This document shows, one piece after another, positions 35,994-43,913 of a DNA stretch of 64,000 nucleotides. Below the pieces are notes generated by a model, which saw only the letters and a program-made list of their open reading frames with translations, had not been told where the DNA came from and did no database searches. The position numbers and the translations under genes are program-made. Each line of letters begins with the position of its first letter. Positions within the stretch are counted from its first letter, which is position 1. This DNA comes from Actinomyces sp. oral taxon 414 (lineage in GTDB: Bacteria; Actinomycetota; Actinomycetes; Actinomycetales; Actinomycetaceae). The stretch is from contig NZ_CP012590.1 of NCBI RefSeq assembly GCF_001278845.1, positions 1,550,001 to 1,614,000 on the forward strand. The letters are read 5' to 3'.

Positions 35994-36277
35994 GGATGTG
36001 GTGGGCAGAACCTATCGGTGGGTCGGGTTGTTCTTTTCGGTTGGTCCTTGAGGCGTCCGGCGTGGATGAGCGGTCGGAGTGTCGAAGCCCGGATACTACG
36101 ACACTCCGACCAACTTGCACATGGATGCGACGGGGCGGTTGCACCGGCTCACCCACCGAGCGGTTGCGGCTCTGGGGACCGGCCGGAATCGGCGCGGGAG
36201 GATCCGCAACGGCACAGGGCGACGAAACCCCGCGCGCCGCCCCCGTCACCACGCCGATCCGGACCTAACCTTCTAGT
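35994..36277. other. Gap with a short protein-like scrap
   Basis: From GTG 36079 the reading VSKPGYYDTPTNLHMDATGR looks natural, then dissolves into Arg-rich shadow sequence. It may be a toxin or immunity fragment. I see no other gene, repeat or promoter in this stretch. Confidence 0.3.
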
Positions 36278-36301
36278 ATGACCGAACGGAAGGATGCAGA
36301 T

Positions 36302-36682
36302 ATGAGTGCAAAGCATACTGTTAGCTGGGACGATGAGAGCGGGGGGCACGACAGCACCGAATCTGTGGACACAATTGACCTCCTTATACGTAAACTCAAT
36401 GGACTGTCAAGAAATTGCGTGATGATTTTTGATGATCCGCAGACGATTGGAGTGGGCGGAGGTGAAAACGGAAAAGTTATCGTATATCGCACAGAGGATG
36501 GTGCGACGTTCTACAACCTTATCGGCGACCAAAAGGCGGACGGTACGACTGAGTTGTTTGCCTGCGGACAGCCGGGAGAGTTCCCCGATCGCACGATCGT
36601 GGATATCGGAATCGCCGCGCTAGCCGTGCGCGAGTTTCTTTCCGGGAAACCCTCAAGTTTTGTCTGGGAGATGGATGAGTAA
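36302..36682 (+). CDS. Imm1-family immunity protein
   Basis: The protein has 126 residues from ATG 36302, seven bases after GGAAGGA; ATG 36278 is an alternative. It follows the Imm1 plan: AKHTVSWDDESGGHDSTESV, DTIDLLIRKLNGLSRNCVMI, TIGVGGGENGKVIVYRTEDG, FYNLIGDQKADGT and the C-terminal DIGIAALAVREFLSGKPSSF VWE. The FLSGxPSxxxWE end is the clearest signature. GC is well below that of the chromosomal genes to its right. It is the last recognisable gene of the archipelago. Confidence 0.75.
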   Translation: MSAKHTVSWDDESGGHDSTESVDTIDLLIRKLNGLSRNCVMIFDDPQTIGVGGGENGKVIVYRTEDGATFYNLIGDQKADGTTELFACGQPGEFPDRTIVDIGIAALAVREFLSGKPSSFVWEMDE

Positions 36683-36981
36683 AATCATCGACTTCAAAAC
36701 ATATGCAATTCCCTCAAGGAGGTGGAGATCATTGCGGGCGAGGAATGGATGTCCTCGAGAAGTGCTTCGAGTGTAAGATCGGTCGCACTGATCTCGACCC
36801 GCAGGCCTTCAGCGCCTCCGACTTGTGGTTCTGCACCCTCCAGCCTCGAACTTTCATGGGCGGGTCGGTCGGGTTGGCGGGCGTCGTCGCCGGTGCTGCG
36901 GGTGTGATAATGGCATACGGACCCGGTGTCCGGAGGACGAGCATCCGGGGCTGCGGCGGGGACCGGGGACCGGGCCCCGGG
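36683..36981 (+). other. Boundary gap with a possible truncated ORF
   Basis: From ATG 36748 the frame reads MDVLEKCFECKIGRTDLDPQ, then FSASDLWFCTLQPRTF and a Gly/Val/Ala segment GGSVGLAGVVAGAAGVIMAY. It then runs antisense into the reductase gene up to 37203. The first 60 residues look protein-like and could be a truncated gene at the edge of the accessory island. Otherwise nothing is seen. Confidence 0.3.
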
Positions 36982-37929
36982 TCACGGCACCCGCCGGTGG
37001 TCGATGATGCGCGCACCGCGGGTGGGGCCCGCGCCGAGCTCGGCGTGGGCGCGACCGACCTCACCGACCCCGTAGCGCCTCCCGACGACGGGCACGAGGT
37101 CCCCGCCCGCGATCCGGCGCGCCAACCACCGCAGGTCCCCGCTGGCGTGGCCCGCAGCGATCGGGATGCTCTGCACGCCCGCGCGCACGGCCCGCACAAC
37201 TGACTCGGGCCAGGCCCCGCCGTCGGTCAGCGCCGCCCGGCCGCCCCGGCGCACGGCGGTGAACCAGTCCGAGGGCCTGCCGGCGGCCACGACCATCCCG
37301 TCGTAGCGGCGGGAGGCGCGCAACTGCGCCGCCTCCTCGCCCCGGTAGTCGTAGGCCTCGTCGGCGCCGAGCACCTGGCACTCCTCCAGCGCCGCGCTCC
37401 CCGCCACGGCGTCGACCGCCGCCCCGGCGCCCCGGGCGATCTGGATCGCCGCGAGCCCCACCGGCCCGCCGGCGCCCACGACGAGCACGCGCTCCCCGCG
37501 CCGGGGCCGCAGGCCGTCGCGCACCGCGCGCAGGGCGGTCAGGCCGCCCAGGACCAGGGCGCAGTCCTCGACCCGCGGCTCGTAGCCGGCCGGGAACGCC
37601 CCGCAGCGCGAGGGCTCCACCGCGAGCAGCTCGACGGTGGTTCCGCGGCCGCGCAGCGGCTCGAGCCCCAGGACCACCGCGACCCGGTCGCCCGGCCGGA
37701 TCGCCCCGGCGCGGCCCTGAACGACCTCGCCGATCGCATCGAAGCCGGTCTGCTTGGGGAAGGTCGGACCGTGCGGGAGCCGGCCGCGACGGTAGAGCGC
37801 GTCGATGCGGCTGACGCCGCTGGCCAGGGTGCGCACGAGGACCTGGCCGTTGCGCGGACTCGGCGCCGCGATCTCCTCGACCCGCAGCACCTCGGGTCCG
37901 CCGCTGCGGTGGTACTGGACGGCCCACAT
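36982..37929 (-). CDS. Zinc-independent quinone oxidoreductase (MDR superfamily)
   Basis: The 315 residues begin MWAVQYHRSGGPEVLRVEEI, a typical NADPH:quinone reductase opening. The GroES-like part (1-120) has GVSRIDALYRRGRLP and GFDAIGEVVQGRAGAIRPGD. The Rossmann part has VLVVGAGGPVGLAAIQIARG near 150-170 and an AHAELGAGPTRGARIIDHR ending. No structural or catalytic zinc cysteines are seen. It would reduce quinones or enals with NADPH in the cytosol. It is two bases from the HXXEE gene and in the same operon, divergent from a TetR gene that probably controls it. Confidence 0.85.
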   Translation of the reverse strand: MWAVQYHRSGGPEVLRVEEIAAPSPRNGQVLVRTLASGVSRIDALYRRGRLPHGPTFPKQTGFDAIGEVVQGRAGAIRPGDRVAVVLGLEPLRGRGTTVELLAVEPSRCGAFPAGYEPRVEDCALVLGGLTALRAVRDGLRPRRGERVLVVGAGGPVGLAAIQIARGAGAAVDAVAGSAALEECQVLGADEAYDYRGEEAAQLRASRRYDGMVVAAGRPSDWFTAVRRGGRAALTDGGAWPESVVRAVRAGVQSIPIAAGHASGDLRWLARRIAGGDLVPVVGRRYGVGEVGRAHAELGAGPTRGARIIDHRRVP

Positions 37930-37930
37930 C

Positions 37931-38566
37931 TCACCGGCTCCCCTCGTCGCGGGCGGCGGCGCCGCGCTCGTCCGAGCCGCTTGAGCCGCCCGGGCCGCCC
38001 TGACTGTCCGGACAGTCCGGGCCGGATACCCGGGCCGCGTCGGCCGACTGGCCAGCCGCGTCCGCCCGATCCAGCAGCCGGACGACGAGCTCGGCCCCGA
38101 CGTGGGCGGCCACGAGCACCGGCAGGGCGGCGGCCATGCCCGCCGCGCTCACCCGGCGGGGCACCCCCTCCTCGCGCAGCACCCGCAGCGCCCAGACGCC
38201 GTGGCCGATGACCAGGGGAGCGGTCACCGCCCCGCAGACGTAGCCGCGCCGGAGCAGGCACAGCCCCAGGTGGCCGAAGCCGTGCAGGGTCCAGGTGGCC
38301 AGCGCGTTCTGGAACCACGCCGAGCGTCCGCCGCTGCGCAGGCCCGCGAGCGCCGCCCCCACCCAGTTGAGGCCCATGAGCCCGACGCCGATGTTGATGT
38401 GGCGCTGGCTCCAGCCGTGCTCGCGCAGTCCGGCGGGCAGCGCCACGCCCTCGGGCAGACGGCCGAGGGCCCAGCGGGAGGACTCCCGGTAGGTGAGCAG
38501 CTCCTCGCCGTCGTGGACGAGGTAGCACAGGGCGAGCCCTCCGGCGGCCAAGTCGATCTTGTTCAC
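37931..38566 (-). CDS. HXXEE-domain membrane protein
   Basis: The 211-residue protein has four or five hydrophobic segments. It carries HDGEE at about 18-22, the family's H-x-x-E-E signature, and HGFGHLGLCLLRRGYVCGAV further on. The C-terminal 45 residues are an Asp/Gly/Ser/Pro-rich tail. The family's function is unknown, though conserved His/Glu suggest a membrane hydrolase or metal site. It is the first gene of the operon, 20 bases from a large palindrome in the divergent promoter. Confidence 0.8.
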   Translation of the reverse strand: MNKIDLAAGGLALCYLVHDGEELLTYRESSRWALGRLPEGVALPAGLREHGWSQRHINIGVGLMGLNWVGAALAGLRSGGRSAWFQNALATWTLHGFGHLGLCLLRRGYVCGAVTAPLVIGHGVWALRVLREEGVPRRVSAAGMAAALPVLVAAHVGAELVVRLLDRADAAGQSADAARVSGPDCPDSQGGPGGSSGSDERGAAARDEGSR

Positions 38567-38585
38567 GGGTCCTCCCGAGCAGTTA

Positions 38586-38617
38586 CGCTACCAATGGTTG
38601 CGCAACTTATGGTAGCG
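38586..38617. promoter_or_regulatory. TetR-type palindromic operator
   Basis: CGCTACCA (38586-38593) and TGGTAGCG (38610-38617) are perfect inverted arms around a second palindrome GTTGCGCAAC (38597-38606). The whole 32-base element is symmetrical except for the 3-base spacers. It lies between the divergent HXXEE and TetR genes and covers two potential upstream ATGs of the TetR gene, so the true start is probably further in. Confidence 0.85.
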
Positions 38618-38677
38618 GAAACCGGTGCGCTTTGGAAGAATCGCCCCGGTACCCGACCGGCCGAGGAGGAGACCGAG

Positions 38678-39319
38678 GTGCCCGCTTCACGCCGCTCCCG
38701 GGGCGGGCGCCCCCGCGACGCCTCGCTGGACGCGAGGATCCTGTCCGAGACCTGCGCGCTCCTGGCCGCCCGCGGCTTCCGGGGCCTGCGCATCGACGAG
38801 GTCGCCCGCCGTGCGGGCGTGCCCAAGTCGACCATCTACCGCCGCTGGCCCTCCCTGGCCGAGCTCGCCGTCGACGCCGTGGACGCGGCCCTGGGCCAGC
38901 GCGAGTGCCCTCCGGGCGACGACCCCCTGGCGGATCTGAGCGCCATTATCGCCCGCGCCCACGCCTGCTTCTCCGCCTCGCCGCTAGCCGCCTCCCTCCC
39001 GCAGCTGGCCGCCGAGCTCACGGCGCACCCGCGGGCGGCCGCGGCCTACCGCGAGCGCGTCATCGCCCCGCTGCGCAACGGGGCGATCGACGCCGTCGGG
39101 CGCGCCCTGGAGGCGGGGGAGTGGCCCGGGCCGGACCCGGCCACGAGCGTGGACATGATGCTGGGCGCGGTGGCCTACCGGTACACCTACCTGGGTCATG
39201 CCGCGGACCTGGACGAGGCCTTCGCCATCGCCGAGGCCGTGGCCCGCCGCCCGCTGCCCCAGCCCGAGTCCGAGTCCGGGGACGAGGGTGGGGGCGGGGC
39301 CGCGGGGGCGGGGGCCTGA
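38678..39319 (+). CDS. TetR/AcrR-family regulator
   Basis: The start was chosen at GTG 38678, with GAGGAGG at 38663-38669. In-frame ATGs at 38594 and 38609 lie inside the operator and are unlikely. The 213 residues have an N-terminal DNA-binding domain (GRPRDASLDARILSETCALL, FRGLRIDEVARRAGVPKSTI YRRW) and a helical ligand domain with a TetR_C-type plan (HPRAAAAYRERVIAPLRNGA, YRYTYLGHAADLDEAF). The tail is Glu/Gly-rich. It probably represses itself and the divergent HXXEE-reductase operon through the palindrome between them. The ligand is unknown. Confidence 0.87.
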   Translation: MPASRRSRGGRPRDASLDARILSETCALLAARGFRGLRIDEVARRAGVPKSTIYRRWPSLAELAVDAVDAALGQRECPPGDDPLADLSAIIARAHACFSASPLAASLPQLAAELTAHPRAAAAYRERVIAPLRNGAIDAVGRALEAGEWPGPDPATSVDMMLGAVAYRYTYLGHAADLDEAFAIAEAVARRPLPQPESESGDEGGGGAAGAGA

Positions 39320-39404
39320 GCCGCCCGGGCGGCCGTTCGGGCCGCCTGACCAGCCTGGCCGACGTCCGGTCCCCGCGCGTCCGGTCCCCGCCCGCCCGCC
39401 GGCG

Positions 39405-39941
39405 TCAGGAGTCCAGTTCGGCCCGGAACGCCGCCAGGAGCCGGTCGTCGAACAGGACGAAGCGGATGAGTTCCAGGCCGGCGCAGCGCTCGGATCCGGC
39501 GGCGGCGCGGGCGGCCGCCACGCCGGTCCGGGCGACGTCGCCCCCGTCCCAGCCGTAGACGCCCGCCGAGATCGCCGGCAGGGACACGCTGCGGCAGCCC
39601 AGGTCGGCGGCCAGGCCGATGGAGGAGGCGAAGGCGGAGCGGAGCAGCTCGGGGTCGGTCTGTCCGGCGTGCCGGTTGGGGCCGACCGTGTGGATGACCC
39701 ACCGGCACGGCAGGTCGAAGGCGGGTGTGGACACGGCCTGCCCCACGGGCAGGCCGTCGGGCAGCGCGGTGCGGCGCAGCTCCCGGCAGGCCTCGAGCAG
39801 GCGCGGGCCGGCCGCCCGGTGGATGGCGCCGTCGACGCCGCCCCCGCCGAGCAGACCGGAGTTAGCGGCGTTGACGATCGCGTCGGTGCTCTGGCGCGTG
39901 ATGTCCCCGCGGACCGCCTCAATGATCATGGGACCCATCAT
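39405..39941 (-). CDS. Macro-domain (ADP-ribose-binding) protein
   Basis: The 178 residues are a single macro domain. IIEAVRGDITRQSTDAIVNA opens it, AANSGLLGGGGVDGAIHRAA is the ADP-ribose loop, and LPCRWVIHTVGPNRHAG and SVSLPAISAGVYGWDGGDVA complete the pocket. It resembles YmdB-type O-acetyl-ADP-ribose deacetylases or ADP-ribosyl hydrolases that act in the cytosol. It stands alone between a TetR gene and a Dcu transporter. A link to the ADP-ribosylating toxins suspected in the accessory island is attractive but unsupported. Confidence 0.9.
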   Translation of the reverse strand: MMGPMIIEAVRGDITRQSTDAIVNAANSGLLGGGGVDGAIHRAAGPRLLEACRELRRTALPDGLPVGQAVSTPAFDLPCRWVIHTVGPNRHAGQTDPELLRSAFASSIGLAADLGCRSVSLPAISAGVYGWDGGDVARTGVAAARAAAGSERCAGLELIRFVLFDDRLLAAFRAELDS

Positions 39942-39999
39942 GCCCCGCCCGCCCCCGGACCGGGGCGCTTTCCGGAGCCCGGGCCGGGCGGGGCCGTCC

Positions 40000-41310
40000 T
40001 TACACGAGGAAGTGGGCCATGAGGAAGCCCAGGGCCACGCACACGATGATCGACGCGGTTCCCGGCAGGATGAACGGGTGGGCGAGGACGAACCTGCCCA
40101 CGCGGGTCGAGCCGGTGTCGTCCATCTCCATGGCGGCGACCGTCGTCGGGTAGTTGGGCAGCAGGTAGTAGTTGGCGACGGCGGGGTAGCTGGCCACCAG
40201 CGCCCCCGAGGGCAGGCCGAGGGTCACCATGAGGGGCATGAAGGCCTTGGTGGTGGCGGCGTGGGAGAACATGAGCGGCGCCGTGAGGTAGAAGAACACC
40301 GCGACCAGCCAGGGCGCCGCCCGGAGCGGGTCGGACAGGGCGCTGGAGATCTGCTCCTCGTAGTGGTTGACGAAGGCGTTGCCGAGCCAGGCCAGGCCCA
40401 TAATGCACACGGCGGCCGTCATGCCGGCGCGGAAGGTGTCCTGGCCGGTGATCGACCCCGTGGGCTTGCGGGCGATGAGGCAGATGACGGCGGCGGCGGT
40501 CATCATAATGACCATAATGGCCAGCCCCGGCTTCATCGGCGGGTTGGAGATGAGGCCGAGCTCCTCGGAGGCCAGCACCGCGTAGGTGACGACCAGGACG
40601 AGGGAGAAGAGGAAGACGAGCAGGCCCGGCACCGCGCTGCGGGCGGGCCGGTAGTCGGCCGCGATCGCGGCGCTGGGCTTGACCTTGCCCTCGGCCAGGC
40701 GCTGCTGGTAGACCGGGTCGTCCTCCAGTTCGCAGCCCTGGCGCGAGGCGACGACGGCGCCCACCGCCAGGCCGACGAAGGTCGTGGGGATGACGATGGC
40801 CAGGCAGGTCAGGTAGCCCACGCCCCGGGGCTCCATCGCCGAGACGAGCGCGGCCATGGCCGCCGAGATGGGGGAGGCTGCCACGCCGACCTGCGAGGCG
40901 ACCACCGCTATGGACAGTGGCCGGGAGGGGCGGATGCCGTGCTCCTTGGACACGTCGACGATGACGGGGATGATCGAGTAGGCGGTGTGCCCGGTGCCGC
41001 ACATGACCGCCATGAGGAAGGTGACGAGGGGGGCGAGGTAGGTGATCTGCCCGGGGTGCTTGCGCAGCAGCACCTCGGTGAGATGGACCAGGTGGTCCAT
41101 GGAGCCGGCCGCCTGGAGCGCGGCGACGGTGCAGATCACGGCCATAATGATGCCCACGACCTCCCAGGGGAGGTCCTCGGAGGTGGTGGACACCCCGGTG
41201 GCGGCCAGGACGACGACGCCGGCCGCCCCGGCCAGTCCGACGCCGATACCGCCCAGGCGGGCGCCGACGACGATGAAGATGAGGACGACGAGCAGATGGA
41301 ACCAGATCAA
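40000..41310 (-). CDS. Anaerobic C4-dicarboxylate transporter, DcuA/DcuB family
   Basis: The 436-residue membrane protein has about ten to twelve hydrophobic segments. Family blocks include VVGARLGGIGVGLAGAAGVV at the start, VTFLMAVMCGTGHTAYSIIP, RPLSIAVVASQVGVAASPIS and FSHAATTKAFMPLMVTLGLP. The GTGH motif is closer to DcuB. It exchanges fumarate, aspartate or malate for succinate under anaerobic conditions. No sensor gene is adjacent. It is a single-gene unit with 212 bases before the divergent HAD gene, where I see no obvious operator. Confidence 0.88.
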   Translation of the reverse strand: MIWFHLLVVLIFIVVGARLGGIGVGLAGAAGVVVLAATGVSTTSEDLPWEVVGIIMAVICTVAALQAAGSMDHLVHLTEVLLRKHPGQITYLAPLVTFLMAVMCGTGHTAYSIIPVIVDVSKEHGIRPSRPLSIAVVASQVGVAASPISAAMAALVSAMEPRGVGYLTCLAIVIPTTFVGLAVGAVVASRQGCELEDDPVYQQRLAEGKVKPSAAIAADYRPARSAVPGLLVFLFSLVLVVTYAVLASEELGLISNPPMKPGLAIMVIMMTAAAVICLIARKPTGSITGQDTFRAGMTAAVCIMGLAWLGNAFVNHYEEQISSALSDPLRAAPWLVAVFFYLTAPLMFSHAATTKAFMPLMVTLGLPSGALVASYPAVANYYLLPNYPTTVAAMEMDDTGSTRVGRFVLAHPFILPGTASIIVCVALGFLMAHFLV

Positions 41311-41522
41311 GGGGGACTCCCTCCGTTCACGGGGCAGCCGTTGCCCCGGGGCCGGTGCGCCCCCGCGCCCGGATGTGCGCGAGTCCAGGGCGGCCGGCGG
41401 GCGGTGCCGGAGAACAGGGGCGTACAGACGAGTTTAGCGGACTGGGCGTCGTATCACCCGCTCAACGGCGGCGCAGTGCGGTCGGGCGCGCACGGGAGCA
41501 CCCGCTCTGGGAGGATGGGCCC

Positions 41523-42392
41523 ATGATCCCCCCGCCCGGCGCCCGCCCCGCCCCCACGCCCCCCGACCGGCTGCCCGAGGGGGTCGACCTGCGCCTGGCC
41601 GTCACCGACATGGACGGCACCCTCCTGGACGGGCGCGGGCGCGTGCCCGCGGACCTGGGGGAGACAGTGACGCGCATGCGCGAGCGCGGCGTCCTGTTCG
41701 CCCCCGCCTCGGGCCGCCAGCTGGGCAATCTGCGCCGGGTGCTCGGCCCCCTGGCCGACGACGCCCTCCTCATCGCCGAGAACGGCGCCTACGCCGTGCT
41801 GGGCGACCGGCAGATCCACGACGACGTCCTGGGCCGCGACGCCGCCGCCCGGGTCATTGGCACGGTGCGCGAACTGGCCGGGGCCGGGTCGGACGTCGGC
41901 GCGGTCCTGGCCTGCAAGCACATGGCGCGCATTGAGCGCCGCGACGCCCCCTTCGTCGAGCAGGCCGCCACGTACTACGCGCAGTTGGAGATCGTGGACG
42001 ACCTGCTCGCCGCGCCGCTCGACGACGTCCTCAAGGTCGCCGTCTACGACTTCGACGACGCCGAGTCCGGCTCCGCGCCGCCCCTGACGGGCGCCCTGCC
42101 CGATCTCCAGGTCGTGGTTTCGGGCCGGCACTGGATCGACATTATGTCGGCCCGCACCTCCAAGGGCCGGGCGCTGGCCGCGGCCCAGGCCCATTTGGGC
42201 ATCGCCCCCGCCCAGACGGCGGTCTTCGGCGACTACCTCAACGACCTGGAGCTCTACGACCGCGCCGAGCTGTCCTTCGCCATGGCCAACGCCCACCCGC
42301 GCGTCCTGGCCCGGGCCCGCTACATCGCCCCCGCCAACGACGAGGGCGGGGTGACGCGCACGCTGCGCGCCCTGCTGGAGCGCATGGGCTGA
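41523..42392 (+). CDS. Cof-type HAD phosphatase
   Basis: The 289 residues start at ATG 41523. HAD motif I is LAVTDMDGTLLDG; motif II is in FAPASGRQLGNLRRVLG; the cap includes HMARIERRDAPFVEQA; the conserved Lys is in TSKGRALAAAQAHLGI; motif IV is VFGDYLNDLELYDRA. This C2-cap class dephosphorylates sugar phosphates or phosphorylated cofactors in the cytosol. The 27-residue Pro-rich start is unusual but GTG/ATG alternatives are not better. Confidence 0.9.
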   Translation: MIPPPGARPAPTPPDRLPEGVDLRLAVTDMDGTLLDGRGRVPADLGETVTRMRERGVLFAPASGRQLGNLRRVLGPLADDALLIAENGAYAVLGDRQIHDDVLGRDAAARVIGTVRELAGAGSDVGAVLACKHMARIERRDAPFVEQAATYYAQLEIVDDLLAAPLDDVLKVAVYDFDDAESGSAPPLTGALPDLQVVVSGRHWIDIMSARTSKGRALAAAQAHLGIAPAQTAVFGDYLNDLELYDRAELSFAMANAHPRVLARARYIAPANDEGGVTRTLRALLERMG

Positions 42393-42460
42393 AGAGCGCA
42401 CCGGCCCGGCCCCGGACCCCGTTCGGCGGGCGGGGCCTGGGGGAGCGGGGAGCGCGGCCC

Positions 42461-42928
42461 TCAGCCCTCGTCGAGAATGTGCTCGATGTCGACGGCCCTC
42501 CCGGTGGCGCGCAGGGCCTCCAGGGCGCGCCGCTCCTTCTTCGTGGGGCGCCCGGCGCCCCGGTCGCGCACGATCGCGGCGGGGGCGTCGAGGGGGGTCG
42601 GCCGGGGCGGGGAGAGGTCCTCGTAGGCCAGCCGGGCGACGGGGGCGCCCACGCGCTTGGTGAGGATGCGCCGCACCACCAGGCGCCGGTCGAAACCGGC
42701 GACCCGGTAGCGGATCTCGTCGCCCACGGCGACGGGCCGGGCCGGTTTGGCGGGCTCGCCGTTGACCCGCACGTGCCCCGCCCGGCAGGCGGCGGTGGCC
42801 GCCGAGCGGGTCTTGGCCTGGCGCACGCTCCACAGCCACACGTCCACGCGTACCGCGGCCGGGCCGGCCCCGGCGGCGTCCGCCCGGCCTCCTTCGCCGG
42901 TGCCGTTCCCGCGCGTCATGCGACCCAT
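42461..42928 (-). CDS. S4-domain RNA-binding protein (Hsp15/HslR-like)
   Basis: The 155 residues hold one S4 domain at about 26-90: RVDVWLWSVRQAKTRSAATA, CRAGHVRVNGEPAKPARPVA, GDEIRYRV. A basic tail has RGAGRPTKKERRALEALR, the standard actinobacterial Hsp15-like ending. It binds structured RNA, probably stalled 50S subunits. ATG 42919 would remove three residues and is as good a start. The HNH nuclease gene ends just beyond it in the same direction. Confidence 0.88.
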   Translation of the reverse strand: MGRMTRGNGTGEGGRADAAGAGPAAVRVDVWLWSVRQAKTRSAATAACRAGHVRVNGEPAKPARPVAVGDEIRYRVAGFDRRLVVRRILTKRVGAPVARLAYEDLSPPRPTPLDAPAAIVRDRGAGRPTKKERRALEALRATGRAVDIEHILDEG

Positions 42929-42929
42929 C

Positions 42930-43913
42930 CTACCGGCGCGGGCGACGCCGGCCCGACCGGCCGCGCGGGCCGACCAGGCCGCGCAGCGTGCGCCGCCCCC
43001 ACGCCGTGCTCCCGCCGCCGAGCAGGGTCAGGCCCACGGCGCACACCAGGGCCAGGACGGGCCGGTCCGCCAGGGCGTCCCAGGCGCCCGCGATCAGGTC
43101 CGAACCCCATTCGCTCAGCGAGGACGGGCCGCCGGCCGCGCAGTCGGTCAGTTCGGTGCGCAGGGCCCGGCGGTCGGCGTCGGGCAGGCCGAGCCGGTAG
43201 GCGGCGGCCACGCTCACGAAGCGCGCGGCGTAGTCGCACCGGAACTTCTTCGACGGCGGCCACCAGCCCTTGCCGCCGTCGGGGCGCCACGAGCCGGTCT
43301 CCGTCGAGCCCGTGGGGCAGGTGGCCGGGCCGCAGGCGCCCTTGCTCTCATTGGCCCGCCCGTCCACGGCCAGCAGGTTGAGCGGGTCGTTGGCGGCCAG
43401 CAGCCGGGTGCGCGCGTCCCACTCCCAGGCGCCGTGGGCGTAGAGGTAGCTCAGCGGTATGACGTGGTCAATCTGGACGGCGGTGGAGGTGGCCGGGCCC
43501 CGCTTGAAGTCGATGCGCTTGCCCGTGTAGGGGTCGTCGAGCACCCCGGACCACACGGTGGCGTCGGGGCAGCCGGAGGCGCCCTGGCCCGCGCCGGCCT
43601 CGCGCCCCTGGAGGCCCGGCCGGCGGGAGTAGTCCGCCTGCTTCAGGTCGCGCCCCAGGATCTCGTCGCGGGTGTCGCACCCGTCGCCGTCGACGTCCTC
43701 CCAGGCCCGGCCGAACCAGCCCTCGCGGCCCCCGCCCGCCCCCCAGGACTGGGCGGCAGGGGAGTCGGCGGGCAGGGCCTCCAGGGCGTCCAGGGCCTGG
43801 CGGGCGGACATGGTCATGCTCGCCCGGTCGTCCCACGCCGGGCCGGGGGTGGCGGCCTGCGCCGGGACCGCGCAGACCAGGGCCAGGGCCAGGGCGATCA
43901 GTCGTTTGAGCAT
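42930..43913 (-). CDS. Secreted HNH nuclease with C-terminal membrane anchor
   Basis: The 327-residue protein has a signal peptide MLKRLIALALALVCAVPAQA at the start. The DUF1524/GmrSD-type HNH site is in VQIDHVIPLSYLYAHGAWEW, then NDPLNLLAVDGRANESKGAC and WWPPSKKFRCDYAARFVSVA. A hydrophobic segment near the end (LALVCAVGLTLLGGGSTAWG) and a basic tail would tether it to the membrane. It would degrade extracellular DNA. Start ATG 43913 overlaps the opcA stop by 16 bases, an odd partner for a pentose-phosphate gene. Confidence 0.88.
   Translation of the reverse strand: MLKRLIALALALVCAVPAQAATPGPAWDDRASMTMSARQALDALEALPADSPAAQSWGAGGGREGWFGRAWEDVDGDGCDTRDEILGRDLKQADYSRRPGLQGREAGAGQGASGCPDATVWSGVLDDPYTGKRIDFKRGPATSTAVQIDHVIPLSYLYAHGAWEWDARTRLLAANDPLNLLAVDGRANESKGACGPATCPTGSTETGSWRPDGGKGWWPPSKKFRCDYAARFVSVAAAYRLGLPDADRRALRTELTDCAAGGPSSLSEWGSDLIAGAWDALADRPVLALVCAVGLTLLGGGSTAWGRRTLRGLVGPRGRSGRRRPRR

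Noticed and set aside
39405..39941. Macro-domain protein as antidote to an ADP-ribosylating toxin of the island
   Set aside because: The gene is in the ordinary chromosomal part, far from any toxin, and such proteins are common housekeeping enzymes.
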